Assembly: GCA_018677555.1 (NCBI GenBank)
Contig: JAHHOT010000043.1
Coordinates: 1 to 45,912, forward strand
Reading direction: 5' to 3'
Origin: Gammaproteobacteria bacterium
GTDB lineage: Bacteria; Pseudomonadota; Gammaproteobacteria; Steroidobacterales; Woeseiaceae
DNA: 45,912 nucleotides
Every line of letters begins with the position of its first letter. Positions within the stretch are counted from its first letter, which is position 1. The position numbers and the translations under genes were made by a program. The notes beneath the pieces were generated by a model. That model was given only the letters and a program-made list of their open reading frames with translations. It ran no database searches and was not told the DNA's origin. Below, in pieces: positions 23,509 through 31,073 of this stretch.

Positions 23509-24200
23509 CCCGATTCGAGCCAGCGATAGCCCATGCCGTAGACGGTTTCGACGGCGTCAAACTTGTCGTCAATTGCAAGAAACTTGCGTCGGATCCTCTT
23601 TATATGTAAGGTGATGGTGTTGTCGTCGAGCACGGCCTGTGCGGCGTCCATCAATTGCTGCCGATTCTTCACGTGACCCGGGTAGCGTGCGAGCGCGTGA
23701 ACCATCCAGAATTCGGTCAGCGTCAGCCCGACCGGCTGGTCCTGCCAGCGCACAGTCATGCGATCGAGGTCGAGTTCGAGGTCGCCTCGGGCGATGCGGC
23801 TTTCATCCGCCTGCGGTTGTTGCATCGCGTCGAGCCTGCGGAACAAAGCCGCAACCCGGGCCATCAGGTGCGGAAGACTGATGTCCTTGGTCAGGTAGTC
23901 GTCGGCACCGAGCCGCAGTCCCGATACCGCGTCAAACTCACTGTCGCGTGCGGTCAGGAAAATTATCGGCAGATCGTTTGAGCGCGCACGCAAATCCCGG
24001 CACAACACGAAGCCGCCTTCAACTTCGTCTTTCAGGTTGATGTCGATGAGGACGAGATCGGGCAAACGAGAATCGAACGCGTCCATGGCGGGTTGCCGCG
24101 AATCGTACATCTCGACGCTGTATCCCTCACGACGAAACGCAGCCGCGTAATTCTCGCGAATTGCTGCCTCGTCTTCGACGATGGCTATTCGTTTGGCCAT
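23505..24200 (-). CDS. pdsR: OmpR-type response regulator of the dedicated sortase system
   Basis: A 231-residue regulator. The receiver domain has the acidic pair VEDEAAIRENYAAAF, the phospho-acceptor Asp in LVLIDINL (D53) and the Thr/Lys switch residues (FLTARD, YLTKDI). A winged-helix DNA-binding domain follows (LTLTEFWMVHALARYPGHVKNRQQLM, then TLHIKRIRRKF and VYGMGYRW). It is the cognate partner of PdsS and is divergent from the sortase target gene, so the 122-base gap between them is a likely target. Its stop overlaps the pdsS start. Confidence 0.88.
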   Translation of the reverse strand: MAKRIAIVEDEAAIRENYAAAFRREGYSVEMYDSRQPAMDAFDSRLPDLVLIDINLKDEVEGGFVLCRDLRARSNDLPIIFLTARDSEFDAVSGLRLGADDYLTKDISLPHLMARVAALFRRLDAMQQPQADESRIARGDLELDLDRMTVRWQDQPVGLTLTEFWMVHALARYPGHVKNRQQLMDAAQAVLDDNTITLHIKRIRRKFLAIDDKFDAVETVYGMGYRWLESG

Positions 24201-24221
24201 TCCGGTCCCGCACGATCAGAA

Positions 24222-24259
24222 GGCCACAATTTGCCACATTACGCCGGTGTATTGCCATG
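24222..24259. promoter_or_regulatory. Candidate PdsR operator: phased GCCACA/GCCATG repeats
   Basis: In the gap between pdsR and the sortase target gene, GCCACA occurs at 24223 and 24233 and a related GCCATG at 24254. Spacings of 10 and 21 bases place them on one face of the helix, as expected of OmpR-family direct-repeat sites. TTGCCA also repeats at 24231 and 24252. Assignment to PdsR is inference from position and spacing. Confidence 0.4.
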
Positions 24260-24322
24260 AAATCGCCCCTGGCGAGGCCCAATGCGCTGCTGCAATAGAG
24301 GGCAATGAAAGGGAGGATCGAA

Positions 24323-26419
24323 ATGCGGCAAGCACAGTGGGGTAGGAATGTCAGTGGCGGGGGCCTGCGCGAGCGCGCGCCGGCCTGGTGGGCGATGGTC
24401 GTCGCATTGGCCCTTGTTATGCCCTGGCCGTCATTCGCGCAGCCGACTGACGAGACGGCGGTTACGCCGGCCGGCGTGCAGACGGGCAGTTTGTTGCTGC
24501 GCATGAAATCCGGCTACGTCGTTGCCACGCGCCTGAATACGGACATCGGCATCAATGTCAGCGGCATCGTCAGTCGCGTTTCGCTCAAACAATCATTCAG
24601 GAACGACGGCGCGTCCTGGGTGGAAGGCGTATACGTGTTTCCGTTGCCCGACGAGGCGGCAGTCGATCACATGCGCATGTGGGTTGGAGAACGATTCATC
24701 GAAGGGGAAATTCGCGAGAAGGAGAAAGCAAAAAAGGAGTACGAGGCAGCGAAGGTCGCCGGCAAGAAAGCGAGCCTTGTCGAACAGCAGCGCGCTAACC
24801 TGTTTACGACGTCGGTGGCGAACATCGCGCCCGGCGAAACGGTCACCATCGAGATCGAGTACCTCGAAACGGTGCGCTATGACGACAATGCATTCAGCAT
24901 GCGCATACCGCTCACGCTGACGCCGAGATTCATTCCGGGCCGACAGGCGGGCAGGCAGGGATCCGGCTGGTCGGCCGATACGGATCGTGTCCCGGATGCC
25001 TCGCTCATCACGCCACCGATGGTTACAGCCTCCGCGGATCACAAGGTGACGCTCAACGCTGTCATCAATGCCGGTGTGCCGCTACAGGACCTGGAGAGCC
25101 GCTACCACCCGATACGCGTTAGCGGCAGCGGCACCAGCTACTCGGTTTCGCTTGGCAGCGACAAGGTGCCGATGGATCACGATCTCGAGCTGGTCTGGCG
25201 GCCTGTGCCGGACGCATCCCCACGGGCGATGCTGTTCTCGGAATCGATCAACGGCAATCCCTATTACCTCATGATGGTGTTGCCGCCCGCAGACGCGGCC
25301 GTGCCGACGGTCGTGCTGCCCCGCGAAATGATTTTCGTGATCGACACGTCGAGTTCGATGCACGGGACGTCCATCGAGCAGGCCAGGCAATCGCTGCAAC
25401 TCGCACTGGACGGTTTGCGGTCCGCGGACCGATTCAACGTCATCCAGTTCAACTCCACCGCGAGCTACCTGTTCCCGGCCGCGGTGGATGCAACTCGACG
25501 AAACCTCGAGCGCGCCAGGAACTACGTCGATCGCCTGCAGGCAAACGGGGGTACGAACATGCGGCCGGCACTGCGAATGGCGCTTAACGCGGCCGAGTAC
25601 CCGTCGCACCTGCGGCAAGTCATCTTCATCACGGACGGCAGCGTGGGTAACGAAGCCGAACTCTTCACGGTCATCGAGAACGATCTCGGGGATGCACGGC
25701 TTTTCACGGTCGGCATAGGTTCCGCGCCGAACGGGTGGTTCATGCGCAAGTCGGCCGAAGTCGGGCGTGGCACCTACACATTTATCAGTGCGCTTCACGA
25801 AGTGAACGAGAAGATGACGCAGTTGTTCAACAAGCTCGAGTCACCGCAGGTCACGGACATCGAAGTGATGTGGCCGTCTGGCGTGGTGACCGAAGCCTAC
25901 CCGGAACGCGTTGCCGACCTGTACGCGGGTGAGCCGGTGATGGTAAGAGCGAAGATGACCGGATACCCGCGAAGCGGCGACATTGTCAGCGTTCGTGGAG
26001 ACTCCGCCATGGGTGGCTGGCAGCAGGTGCTGGGCCTCGCAGACAACCAGGCCAGTCACGGCGTCGCCGCGTTGTGGGCGCATTCGCGCATCGAGGAACT
26101 CCTCGAGTCGGCGCGACGCGGCGCGGACGCTGACGCAACCCGTAGCGCGGTTATTGACACGGCACTCGAACACCATCTCGTCAGCAAGTACACGAGCCTG
26201 GTGGCGGTGGATAAGACGCCGGTCAGACCGGTAACCTCGAACCTCGACAGCGAACAGGTCCCGAACCTGCTACCACACGGCCAGAGCCAGCAGGCGATAT
26301 TCGGTTTCCCGGCAACCGCGACATCTGCCCCGGTGCAGCGTCTCATCGGCATTCTTTGTTTGCTGCTTGCGCTGACCCTGCTCTTGGTCCGCCGCCAGCG
26401 ACTGTCATGGGCCGCCTGA
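24323..26419 (+). CDS. Sortase target surface protein with VIT and vWA domains
   Basis: 698 residues from the ATG at 24323, chosen because AAGGGAGG lies 6-7 bases upstream (the track start is 24305). A signal peptide (MVVALALVMPWPSFAQ) is followed by a VIT domain (LKQSFRNDGASWVEGVYVFPLPDEAAVDHM..., IREKEKAKKEYEAAK) and a vWA domain with a complete MIDAS site: DTSSSMHG (D340), GGTNM and ITDGS. The C-terminus is a sorting signal: FPATAT at residue 662, a hydrophobic helix and the basic end RRQR. The motif departs from LPxTG in its first and fifth positions. The protein is expected to be cleaved and anchored by the adjacent sortase, whose gene overlaps it by 13 bases. Ligand unknown. Confidence 0.88.
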   Translation: MRQAQWGRNVSGGGLRERAPAWWAMVVALALVMPWPSFAQPTDETAVTPAGVQTGSLLLRMKSGYVVATRLNTDIGINVSGIVSRVSLKQSFRNDGASWVEGVYVFPLPDEAAVDHMRMWVGERFIEGEIREKEKAKKEYEAAKVAGKKASLVEQQRANLFTTSVANIAPGETVTIEIEYLETVRYDDNAFSMRIPLTLTPRFIPGRQAGRQGSGWSADTDRVPDASLITPPMVTASADHKVTLNAVINAGVPLQDLESRYHPIRVSGSGTSYSVSLGSDKVPMDHDLELVWRPVPDASPRAMLFSESINGNPYYLMMVLPPADAAVPTVVLPREMIFVIDTSSSMHGTSIEQARQSLQLALDGLRSADRFNVIQFNSTASYLFPAAVDATRRNLERARNYVDRLQANGGTNMRPALRMALNAAEYPSHLRQVIFITDGSVGNEAELFTVIENDLGDARLFTVGIGSAPNGWFMRKSAEVGRGTYTFISALHEVNEKMTQLFNKLESPQVTDIEVMWPSGVVTEAYPERVADLYAGEPVMVRAKMTGYPRSGDIVSVRGDSAMGGWQQVLGLADNQASHGVAALWAHSRIEELLESARRGADADATRSAVIDTALEHHLVSKYTSLVAVDKTPVRPVTSNLDSEQVPNLLPHGQSQQAIFGFPATATSAPVQRLIGILCLLLALTLLLVRRQRLSWAA

Positions 26420-26967
26420 TCGTGAGCTGCCTGCTATGCCTCGGCTTCTGGCAACTCGGCCAGGGCGCGTATATCCCGGCCAAGGCCTGGCTGGCGCAGG
26501 AGATGATGCAGCGCGCCTGGCAGCGGCTCGAGGAGGGCGAGAGCAATCCGGCGCCGTGGCCCTGGGCCGACACCTACCCGGTCGCCAAAATGAGTGCACG
26601 CAGCGGCGAGATTGAACTGATCATCCTGGAAGGCGGCTCGGGGAGGACCCTGGCATTCGCGCCGGGCCACCTGAGTGCAAGCGTGCTGCCCGGTGAAACC
26701 GGCAACAGCATTATTGCCGGACATCGCGACACACACTTCAGCTTCCTGCAACGGCTTCGCGTCGGCGATTCGCTGACCTTCGAAATGGCCGACGGCCGTG
26801 GCCACCTTTATCGAATCATCAGTATCGACATTGTCGATTCGCGGCGCGGCAGTATCGTTCTGGATACCGACGATCCGATGCTGAGCCTCGTTACCTGTTA
26901 TCCCTTCGATGCACAGGTAGCCGGCGGTCCCATGCGTTACGTGGTGAGCGCGGAGATGGTTTACTGA
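26407..26967 (+). CDS. Class GN sortase of the dedicated proteobacterial system
   Basis: 186 residues from the ATG at 26407 inside the end of the target gene; the track start (26356) would overlap it further. An N-terminal membrane anchor (LIVSCLLCLGFWQLG) leads into a sortase barrel. The catalytic residues are His106 in IIAGHRDTHF, Cys164 in LVTCYPFD and Arg177 in GGPMRYVV. It cuts the C-terminal signal of the neighbouring VIT/vWA protein and transfers it to an unknown acceptor in the envelope of this Gram-negative cell. The tight overlap with the target gene supports a one-enzyme, one-substrate system. Confidence 0.9.
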   Translation: MGRLIVSCLLCLGFWQLGQGAYIPAKAWLAQEMMQRAWQRLEEGESNPAPWPWADTYPVAKMSARSGEIELIILEGGSGRTLAFAPGHLSASVLPGETGNSIIAGHRDTHFSFLQRLRVGDSLTFEMADGRGHLYRIISIDIVDSRRGSIVLDTDDPMLSLVTCYPFDAQVAGGPMRYVVSAEMVY

Positions 26968-27076
26968 AAGCGTTCGTACTATTGTAAGCAGTCTGGAGCG
27001 AGGCTATTCAGGTCATGTATCTGGTCATAATGATGGCGCGATGCGCGCATGTTCCGTTACCCGAGCCTGGTCAGTC

Positions 27077-28189
27077 ATGAAATTAAAATACTGGCTTTTC
27101 GGCTCGGTCTTGCTGTTGCTCGTAATGGGAGTAACAGCGTCACAGGCGGTAAGCTCCTCACCGTCTGTCCACATCGACGATATCGCCATCTCCCGGGATA
27201 GTAAGACCCTGGCCGTCAGCATGTGGAGCTCTACGCCGGATCCGTCTTCCTTTATGGATATTGCAGATGTCCGTTACTGGGTAAGGTTCTACCAGTTGGA
27301 CAGCACGCGGTATCGTGACCTGAAGATCGCCGACAGGGCCTGGTCAATTGCGTTCTCACCTGGTGGAAGACTGTTCGCGACCGGGCACCGCAACGGAGCC
27401 ATTGATATACGGGACGTCGGGAGTGGTCGCGTTGAAATCAGTCTGGCCGCACACGATGACACGATCTGGTCACTGGATTTCTCGCCTGACGGCAACTACC
27501 TGGCCTCCGCGAGTATGGATGGTTCGGCGAAACTTTGGGACGTTTCGAGTGGGGAGCCGGTCAGGACGATCCAGCACGAAGACTGGGTTACGGCCATAAG
27601 CTTTTCCCCGGACGGCCACCATGTCGCGACCGGATCCAGGGACGGCAACGTGAGGATTTTTGACGTATCGGACGGCGAGCTGATCGCGGACTGGGTGGGA
27701 CATATCGGCGCGGTCCGACCAGGCGCACCGAATCCGCCGAAGGGCGTGATCGATCTGCGTTACTCCAACGACGGCAGCTTGATCGCAACCGGTGGTCGGG
27801 ACAACACGTTAGCGGTCTGGGACGTGAACAAGCGAGCGCTAAAATACCGCGTCGCCGAAGATCCGCGTGCCTGGACCAATAACGTCACGACAGTCGCATT
27901 TTCGCCCGATGGTCAGTACGTGGCAGCCGGTTACGGAGAAAACAGCGGCGAGCACCGGGCGGGAATGGTGCCGAACGGCTCTGTTTTCGTATACCGGTCG
28001 GCAGATGGCGAACGGGTTACGAATCTCCCGGGACTTAAAGTGGGAGTCGAGAGGCTGTTCTTCACGCGTGATGGAACGACCCTGATTGCTGGAGGTGGCG
28101 CCTGGCCATCGACGGCATCAATCGTCACATGGGACGTCGAAGCACGATCTGTTAAGAAAAGGTTTCGTCCGGGCCCGATGGACAAGTAG
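27077..28189 (+). CDS. Secreted seven-bladed WD40 beta-propeller protein
   Basis: 370 residues from the ATG at 27077 (the 12 track residues before it lack a signal-like pattern). A signal peptide (KYWLFGSVLLLLVMGVTASQA) directs it to the periplasm. Seven WD40-type units follow, each with an 'SPDG-like turn' and usually a closing W/F-D-V: e.g. AWSIAFSPGGRLFATG, IWSLDFSPDGNYLASAS...KLWDV, VTAISFSPDGHHVATGS...RIFDV, VIDLRYSNDGSLIATGG...AVWDV and VTTVAFSPDGQYVAAGY. Seven blades make a closed propeller, so it is probably a protein-binding scaffold. It lies 109 bases after the sortase gene on the same strand, but a separate promoter is likely. Its stop is 24 bases before a 30-bp repeat. Confidence 0.85.
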   Translation: MKLKYWLFGSVLLLLVMGVTASQAVSSSPSVHIDDIAISRDSKTLAVSMWSSTPDPSSFMDIADVRYWVRFYQLDSTRYRDLKIADRAWSIAFSPGGRLFATGHRNGAIDIRDVGSGRVEISLAAHDDTIWSLDFSPDGNYLASASMDGSAKLWDVSSGEPVRTIQHEDWVTAISFSPDGHHVATGSRDGNVRIFDVSDGELIADWVGHIGAVRPGAPNPPKGVIDLRYSNDGSLIATGGRDNTLAVWDVNKRALKYRVAEDPRAWTNNVTTVAFSPDGQYVAAGYGENSGEHRAGMVPNGSVFVYRSADGERVTNLPGLKVGVERLFFTRDGTTLIAGGGAWPSTASIVTWDVEARSVKKRFRPGPMDK

Positions 28190-28213
28190 GTGATGGTGCT
28201 GCCGCGAAATATG

Positions 28214-28243
28214 TAAAAATGTGCCGGGTCTATTTCTTCGTCA
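28214..28243 (+). repeat. 30-bp direct repeat copy 1, just after the WD40 gene
   Basis: Sequence TAAAAATGTGCCGGGTCTAT... ends TTCTTCGTCA. It matches the copy at 28695-28724 at 28 of 30 positions by eye, in the same orientation. It lies 24 bases after the WD40 stop. Confidence 0.85.
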
Positions 28244-28275
28244 TCTGTTTTGCAATTGGAGGAAGGGAGAGGAAC

Positions 28276-28689
28276 ATGCGGATAGCGGTAATACCAGGGT
28301 TGATACTCGCAATGATCGCTGCATGTTCGAGCGACGTCGCCAAAACAAGTGACTCGCCTCAATCCGCGGCTGAAGCATTTCTTGCGTTAGTTGATCAAGG
28401 CAACTATCAGGAATCCTGGTCAGAGGCCTCTTCATGGTTACGAGACAATGTTGACGCAAGTCAATGGGCTGAGCATGCGGGAAGCTATCGACAACCTTTA
28501 GGCATTGTAAAAAATCGCAAACTAGACTCTATCGAGTTTCAGGGCTCGCTAGAGGATATGCCAGACGGCAAGTACGCTTTCGTAATTTTTGACAGCTCGT
28601 TGGCAGACACCAGTAGTGCGTCCGAAATGGTGGGGTTGATGTTGGATGAAGATTCAATGTGGCGCGTCATTGGCTATCAAACTCTCTAA
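28276..28689 (+). CDS. DUF4019-like lipoprotein
   Basis: 137 residues from the ATG at 28276, which is preceded by GGAAGGGAGAGGA; the track start lies inside the upstream repeat. The leader ends in lipobox MIAAC. The mature part (SPQSAAEAFLALVDQGNYQESWSEASSWLRDNVDASQWAEHAGSYRQPLGIVKNRKL) fits the DUF4019 pattern of an SSLF-like small domain with the conserved W-x-x-A and R-x-P-LG elements. Function unknown; secreted or outer-membrane anchored. The gene is bracketed by the two 30-bp repeats, as if repeat plus gene form one unit, and is more AT-rich than the sortase genes. Confidence 0.8.
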   Translation: MRIAVIPGLILAMIAACSSDVAKTSDSPQSAAEAFLALVDQGNYQESWSEASSWLRDNVDASQWAEHAGSYRQPLGIVKNRKLDSIEFQGSLEDMPDGKYAFVIFDSSLADTSSASEMVGLMLDEDSMWRVIGYQTL

Positions 28690-28694
28690 ACTAC

Positions 28695-28724
28695 TAAAAA
28701 CGTGCCGGGTTTATTTCTTCGTCA
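28695..28724 (+). repeat. 30-bp direct repeat copy 2, just after the DUF4019-like gene
   Basis: Sequence TAAAAACGTGCCGGGTTTAT... ends TTCTTCGTCA. It starts 5 bases after the DUF4019-like stop codon and matches the copy at 28214-28243 at 28 of 30 positions. A TGCAA follows both copies a few bases further on. Confidence 0.85.
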
Positions 28725-28888
28725 CTATCCTGCAACCATACCGCGTGTCAGCTTCTCGTCGTAAGCCGCCGCCCGGCGTTTGTGAGTTACAATTTCCGCT
28801 TGTGACCCTTTGCAGTCGCTCACGCTTAGCAGGATATGGACACGTTATGCTGCAGTTTCGCAAGATAAGTAATAGGTAGACGGCGCTC

Positions 28889-29212
28889 GTGAGCAAAGCA
28901 AGTCCGTTGAGAGCAGCAGAATTTTTCGACAATCCGCAACTGTTGTCTAAAGAAGATGTTGAGCTGATCATCGAGTTCGGAAAAGAGAAAGGTCGAAAAA
29001 TTTGGGTGCCGCAATCCATTCTTGATCTGATGGGGGGCGAGGGATTTCTCCAAACTGGTAAGGTGACAAGGCCCCAAGATCGAAAGCTCAGACGAAGAAT
29101 CGCTATTCTACTCAAAGAGCTTGAAGAAGACGGCGTGCTTATTCGACGTCCAGAGCCGCAATCGAGCCGAATGCTCGGCGGAGTGGCATATGAGTCAAAA
29201 GACGCCGTCTAA
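28889..29212 (+). CDS. Cassette-borne small protein, function unknown
   Basis: 107 residues from a GTG at 28889. Charged and largely helical: LSKEDVELIIEFGKEKGRKIWVPQSILDLMGG, then KVTRPQDRKLRRRIAILLKELEEDGVLIRRP. The last part, with two basic-amphipathic helices and a beta hairpin-like end, resembles a winged-helix DNA-binding domain, but I cannot name a family. The stop codon TAA lies inside the GTCTAAC that opens the attC-like site, the usual layout of an integron gene cassette. Codon use is more AT-rich than neighbouring core genes. Confidence 0.7.
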   Translation: MSKASPLRAAEFFDNPQLLSKEDVELIIEFGKEKGRKIWVPQSILDLMGGEGFLQTGKVTRPQDRKLRRRIAILLKELEEDGVLIRRPEPQSSRMLGGVAYESKDAV

Positions 29213-29311
29213 CAAACCGCTGCGCTGGTCGCCGCTCGGCCCCTGTCACACGTCGTGCAATGATAAGATTGTGGCTTCGCACGAAGTGCGCCAGTGAGCT
29301 AAACGTTAGGC
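29207..29311 (+). other. attC-like integron recombination site (105 bp)
   Basis: The outer cores are GTCTAAC (29207-29213) and GTTAGGC (29305-29311), matching RYYYAAC and GTTRRRY. Inside each, after a 5-base spacer (AAACC, TAAAC), lie GCTgcgCTGG and CCAGtgAGC, which pair with an unequal bulge like the extrahelical bases that set attC polarity. Further in, CGTGC and GCACG can pair and CTTCGCACGAAG can form a hairpin. Length and layout fit attC sites of environmental gammaproteobacterial cassettes. Confidence 0.75.
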
Positions 29312-29344
29312 GGCATAGCCAAACATCGCGAACAAGGGAGTACT

Positions 29345-29677
29345 ATGAAGAGCATTGTAATATTGTTGATTCTCCTTTCACTGGTGACCAGCGGATTAGT
29401 GCTTGGCGAAGAATGTACGGCCAAAGATCCGCCTCTCGTCGACGTAATTCGAGAATATTCAGAAGCAACGGGAACCAAGTTCATTCTTGACCCACGAGTA
29501 CGCGCCAAAGTTAATATCGTTGGCAGAGACAAACTACACATAGATTCGGCTACTTTGATCGGAATCTTACTCATACATGGATATTCAGCTTTTGACTCCG
29601 GCGGTGTCGTCTATGTAGTCCCAAGCGTAGTTGGAACGGAATTGGCTGAGAAACTTGGAGAGCCATGGGAAGGGTAG
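29345..29677 (+). CDS. Secreted free-standing secretin N0-like (GspD/STN) domain protein
   Basis: A 110-residue protein. A signal peptide (MKSIVILLILLSLVTSGLVLG) precedes a single domain: LVDVIREYSEATGTKFILDPRVRAKVNIVGRDKLHIDSATLIGILLIHGYSAFDSGGVVYVVPS. This closely follows the N0 domain of type II secretins, where the motif 'TGKNFIxDPRVKGKVTV ... VLxxHGYAAVPSGGVVxIVP' recurs. No secretin N1-N3 or barrel follows, so it is not a pore subunit. It could bind secretion-system or TonB-type partners; that is inference. It begins 33 bases after the attC-like site. Confidence 0.75.
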   Translation: MKSIVILLILLSLVTSGLVLGEECTAKDPPLVDVIREYSEATGTKFILDPRVRAKVNIVGRDKLHIDSATLIGILLIHGYSAFDSGGVVYVVPSVVGTELAEKLGEPWEG

Positions 29678-29785
29678 AGAATATGCCGCCCAAATCACTG
29701 CACTGGCCGCTTCTGGCCGAGCCCGGCCTGTTATGCATCGATCATTACGGACACCCGAGTGGCTGGTATCGGGACATGCAGCCGT

Positions 29786-31027
29786 TCACGGACCTTGCGA
29801 CCGCATTCGCAATTCATTTTTTTCCACCTTGTTCAACAATCCCTCACGTGAGGGATTTGTGGAATCATTCTCATTTGCAACGTCGTCACGCATGTCGGCC
29901 GCACGATAGCCACAGCGTGGCACCGCGCGTCCGTCCGGGCGCCTGAAGAACCAGCGATTCCTGTAGTCTTTCTCTATGGTGAAGCCGCCTTCGTGGACCA
30001 GTCGATGATGCCGGCTGCACAGCAGCAAAAGATTATCGAGGCAGGTCTCGCCGCCGGCCGACCAGTGCTTGACATGATGTGCATCGACGAAGCGCTTGTG
30101 GTGACAGCCGGGGAATGCGCAGCCCCTGTCCCTTGCCTGCAGCGCCCGCTTGATGGCGCTCGGCACGATGCGGGTCTTGCGGCCGACGCTCAGCGGTTCA
30201 CCGTCCTTGTCTTCGACGATACGGATGACGGAGCTGTCGCAGGCAATGCGCCGGACCGATTCCACGGGCAGCCCGGCCCGACCTTGTCCTTTTTCAAGCG
30301 CCGACTGGTCGACATGCACTGTGACCTGGTAGTTGTCAGAGGTGCTGTTCGTGGCCGAAGACGAGTTGCCCGCCAGGAAGTCGCTGGCGATCTGCAGCAT
30401 GGCATCCGCCTGCAACGCCGACCAGCTTTGCTCCGCAAATTCCGGAGCGGATGAGGTTTGTGTCTCCCGCGCCTTGTCCAGTGCCCGGTCGATCAGCTCG
30501 CCGCTTTCCATTGGCACTTCCAGCGTGAAGACCATGGTGCCGCGTGCCGCATCGCGCCGTACCGTCAGTGAACGACCGGCGTGCGCGCGGTTGGCATCAC
30601 GCATTGAGTCTTCGCTGCCACAACGCAATTCCCGGCAACGCTCCTGCACCCGCGAGGCCGCGGTCTTCAGTGCGAACGCCAGCAACTCTTTTTCGTCGAC
30701 AAGGTGAGTAACACGCGTCATCGCCCGCACCTTCGAGTACGACAAGGTCCCCGATGCAAACGACGCAGAAACCGCCGGCAGCGTCTTCAGCGCATGCGCC
30801 ACCCGAACCTTCTCGCGCGCGGCACTCAGGCCGAGGTCACAGCGCCAGGCGAGCCACTCGACGCAGTTGTCGAAACCCCATCGGAGCCAGCCGGCGCGTT
30901 CGTCGAACTGGCGAATGAGTTGCAATAATTCATAATTGGCGGCATTGATGCGGGCGGACAATCGAACGATCGCCCCGTCCAGCGCATCGATGTGTTCACG
31001 GCCAAAATCGCGGGTGTTGGTCTCCAT
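29786..31027 (-). CDS. DUF222 domain HNH endonuclease
   Basis: A 413-residue protein. The DUF222 region spans roughly residues 30-250 (WLRWGFDNCVEWLAWRCDLGLSAAREKVRVAHALKTLP, LSYSKVRAMTRV, then VQERCRELRCG). A complete HNH nuclease follows: CAFPGCHHKRFVDAHHVKHWSAGGETCLDNLLLLCSRHHRLVHEGG, with paired Cys for zinc and the HH/N/H catalytic residues. Proteins of this architecture (13E12-repeat-like) are widespread in actinobacteria and proteobacteria; their cellular role is unclear. The promoter region carries a LexA-box match, so DNA-damage induction is predicted. A 20-bp palindrome sits in the last codons. It converges on the cassette gene. Confidence 0.9.
   Translation of the reverse strand: METNTRDFGREHIDALDGAIVRLSARINAANYELLQLIRQFDERAGWLRWGFDNCVEWLAWRCDLGLSAAREKVRVAHALKTLPAVSASFASGTLSYSKVRAMTRVTHLVDEKELLAFALKTAASRVQERCRELRCGSEDSMRDANRAHAGRSLTVRRDAARGTMVFTLEVPMESGELIDRALDKARETQTSSAPEFAEQSWSALQADAMLQIASDFLAGNSSSATNSTSDNYQVTVHVDQSALEKGQGRAGLPVESVRRIACDSSVIRIVEDKDGEPLSVGRKTRIVPSAIKRALQARDRGCAFPGCHHKRFVDAHHVKHWSAGGETCLDNLLLLCSRHHRLVHEGGFTIEKDYRNRWFFRRPDGRAVPRCGYRAADMRDDVANENDSTNPSREGLLNKVEKNELRMRSQGP
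29838..29857. repeat. 20-bp perfect palindrome AATCCCTCACGTGAGGGATT inside the HNH gene 3' end
   Basis: The sequence reads the same on both strands around a CACGTG centre and codes for NPSREGL near the C-terminus of the HNH protein. It shares ATCC-NN-CACGTG-NN-GGAT with the intergenic palindrome at 5422-5439. A stem of 8 bp with ACGT loop could form in RNA. Confidence 0.6.
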
Positions 31028-31057
31028 CCGGGCACGTCCTTGTGATGTTGAGGGATC

Positions 31058-31073
31058 CTGTAATTATATACAG
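31058..31073. promoter_or_regulatory. LexA (SOS) box, CTGTAATTATATACAG
   Basis: Matches the CTGT-N8-ACAG LexA operator of gammaproteobacteria, with an AT-only centre as in strong E. coli boxes. It covers the -10 element of the HNH gene promoter and lies 31-46 bases before its ATG. LexA bound here would block polymerase directly. Confidence 0.75.

Larger units (their letters stand above)
28889..29677 (+). mobile_element. Integron gene-cassette remnant (two ORFs around one attC-like site)
   Basis: Two small rightward genes are separated by an attC-like site; the first ends in its left core and the second starts 33 bases after its right core, as cassette genes do. No integrase gene, attI or second intact attC is visible, so it is a lone cassette or a decayed cluster of the type lacking an integrase. 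GTTATGC occurs upstream (28844-28850) and downstream (29730-29736); whether either is a real junction is unclear. Confidence 0.5.

Noticed and set aside
28219-28275. Longer N-terminus of the DUF4019-like lipoprotein (MCRVYFFVICFAIGG...)
   Set aside because: These codons lie in the 30-bp repeat and the strong ribosome site favours the ATG at 28276.
28750-28850. Possible second attC ending in GTTATGC (28844-28850) before the cassette gene at 28889
   Set aside because: The position suits a cassette junction, but no GCATAAC-like left core or paired arms can be found; kept only as context.
29730-29736. GTTATGC, a possible attC or secondary integron core after the N0-like gene
   Set aside because: Only 52 bases separate it from the stop and no matching RYYYAAC core or pairing arms are seen.
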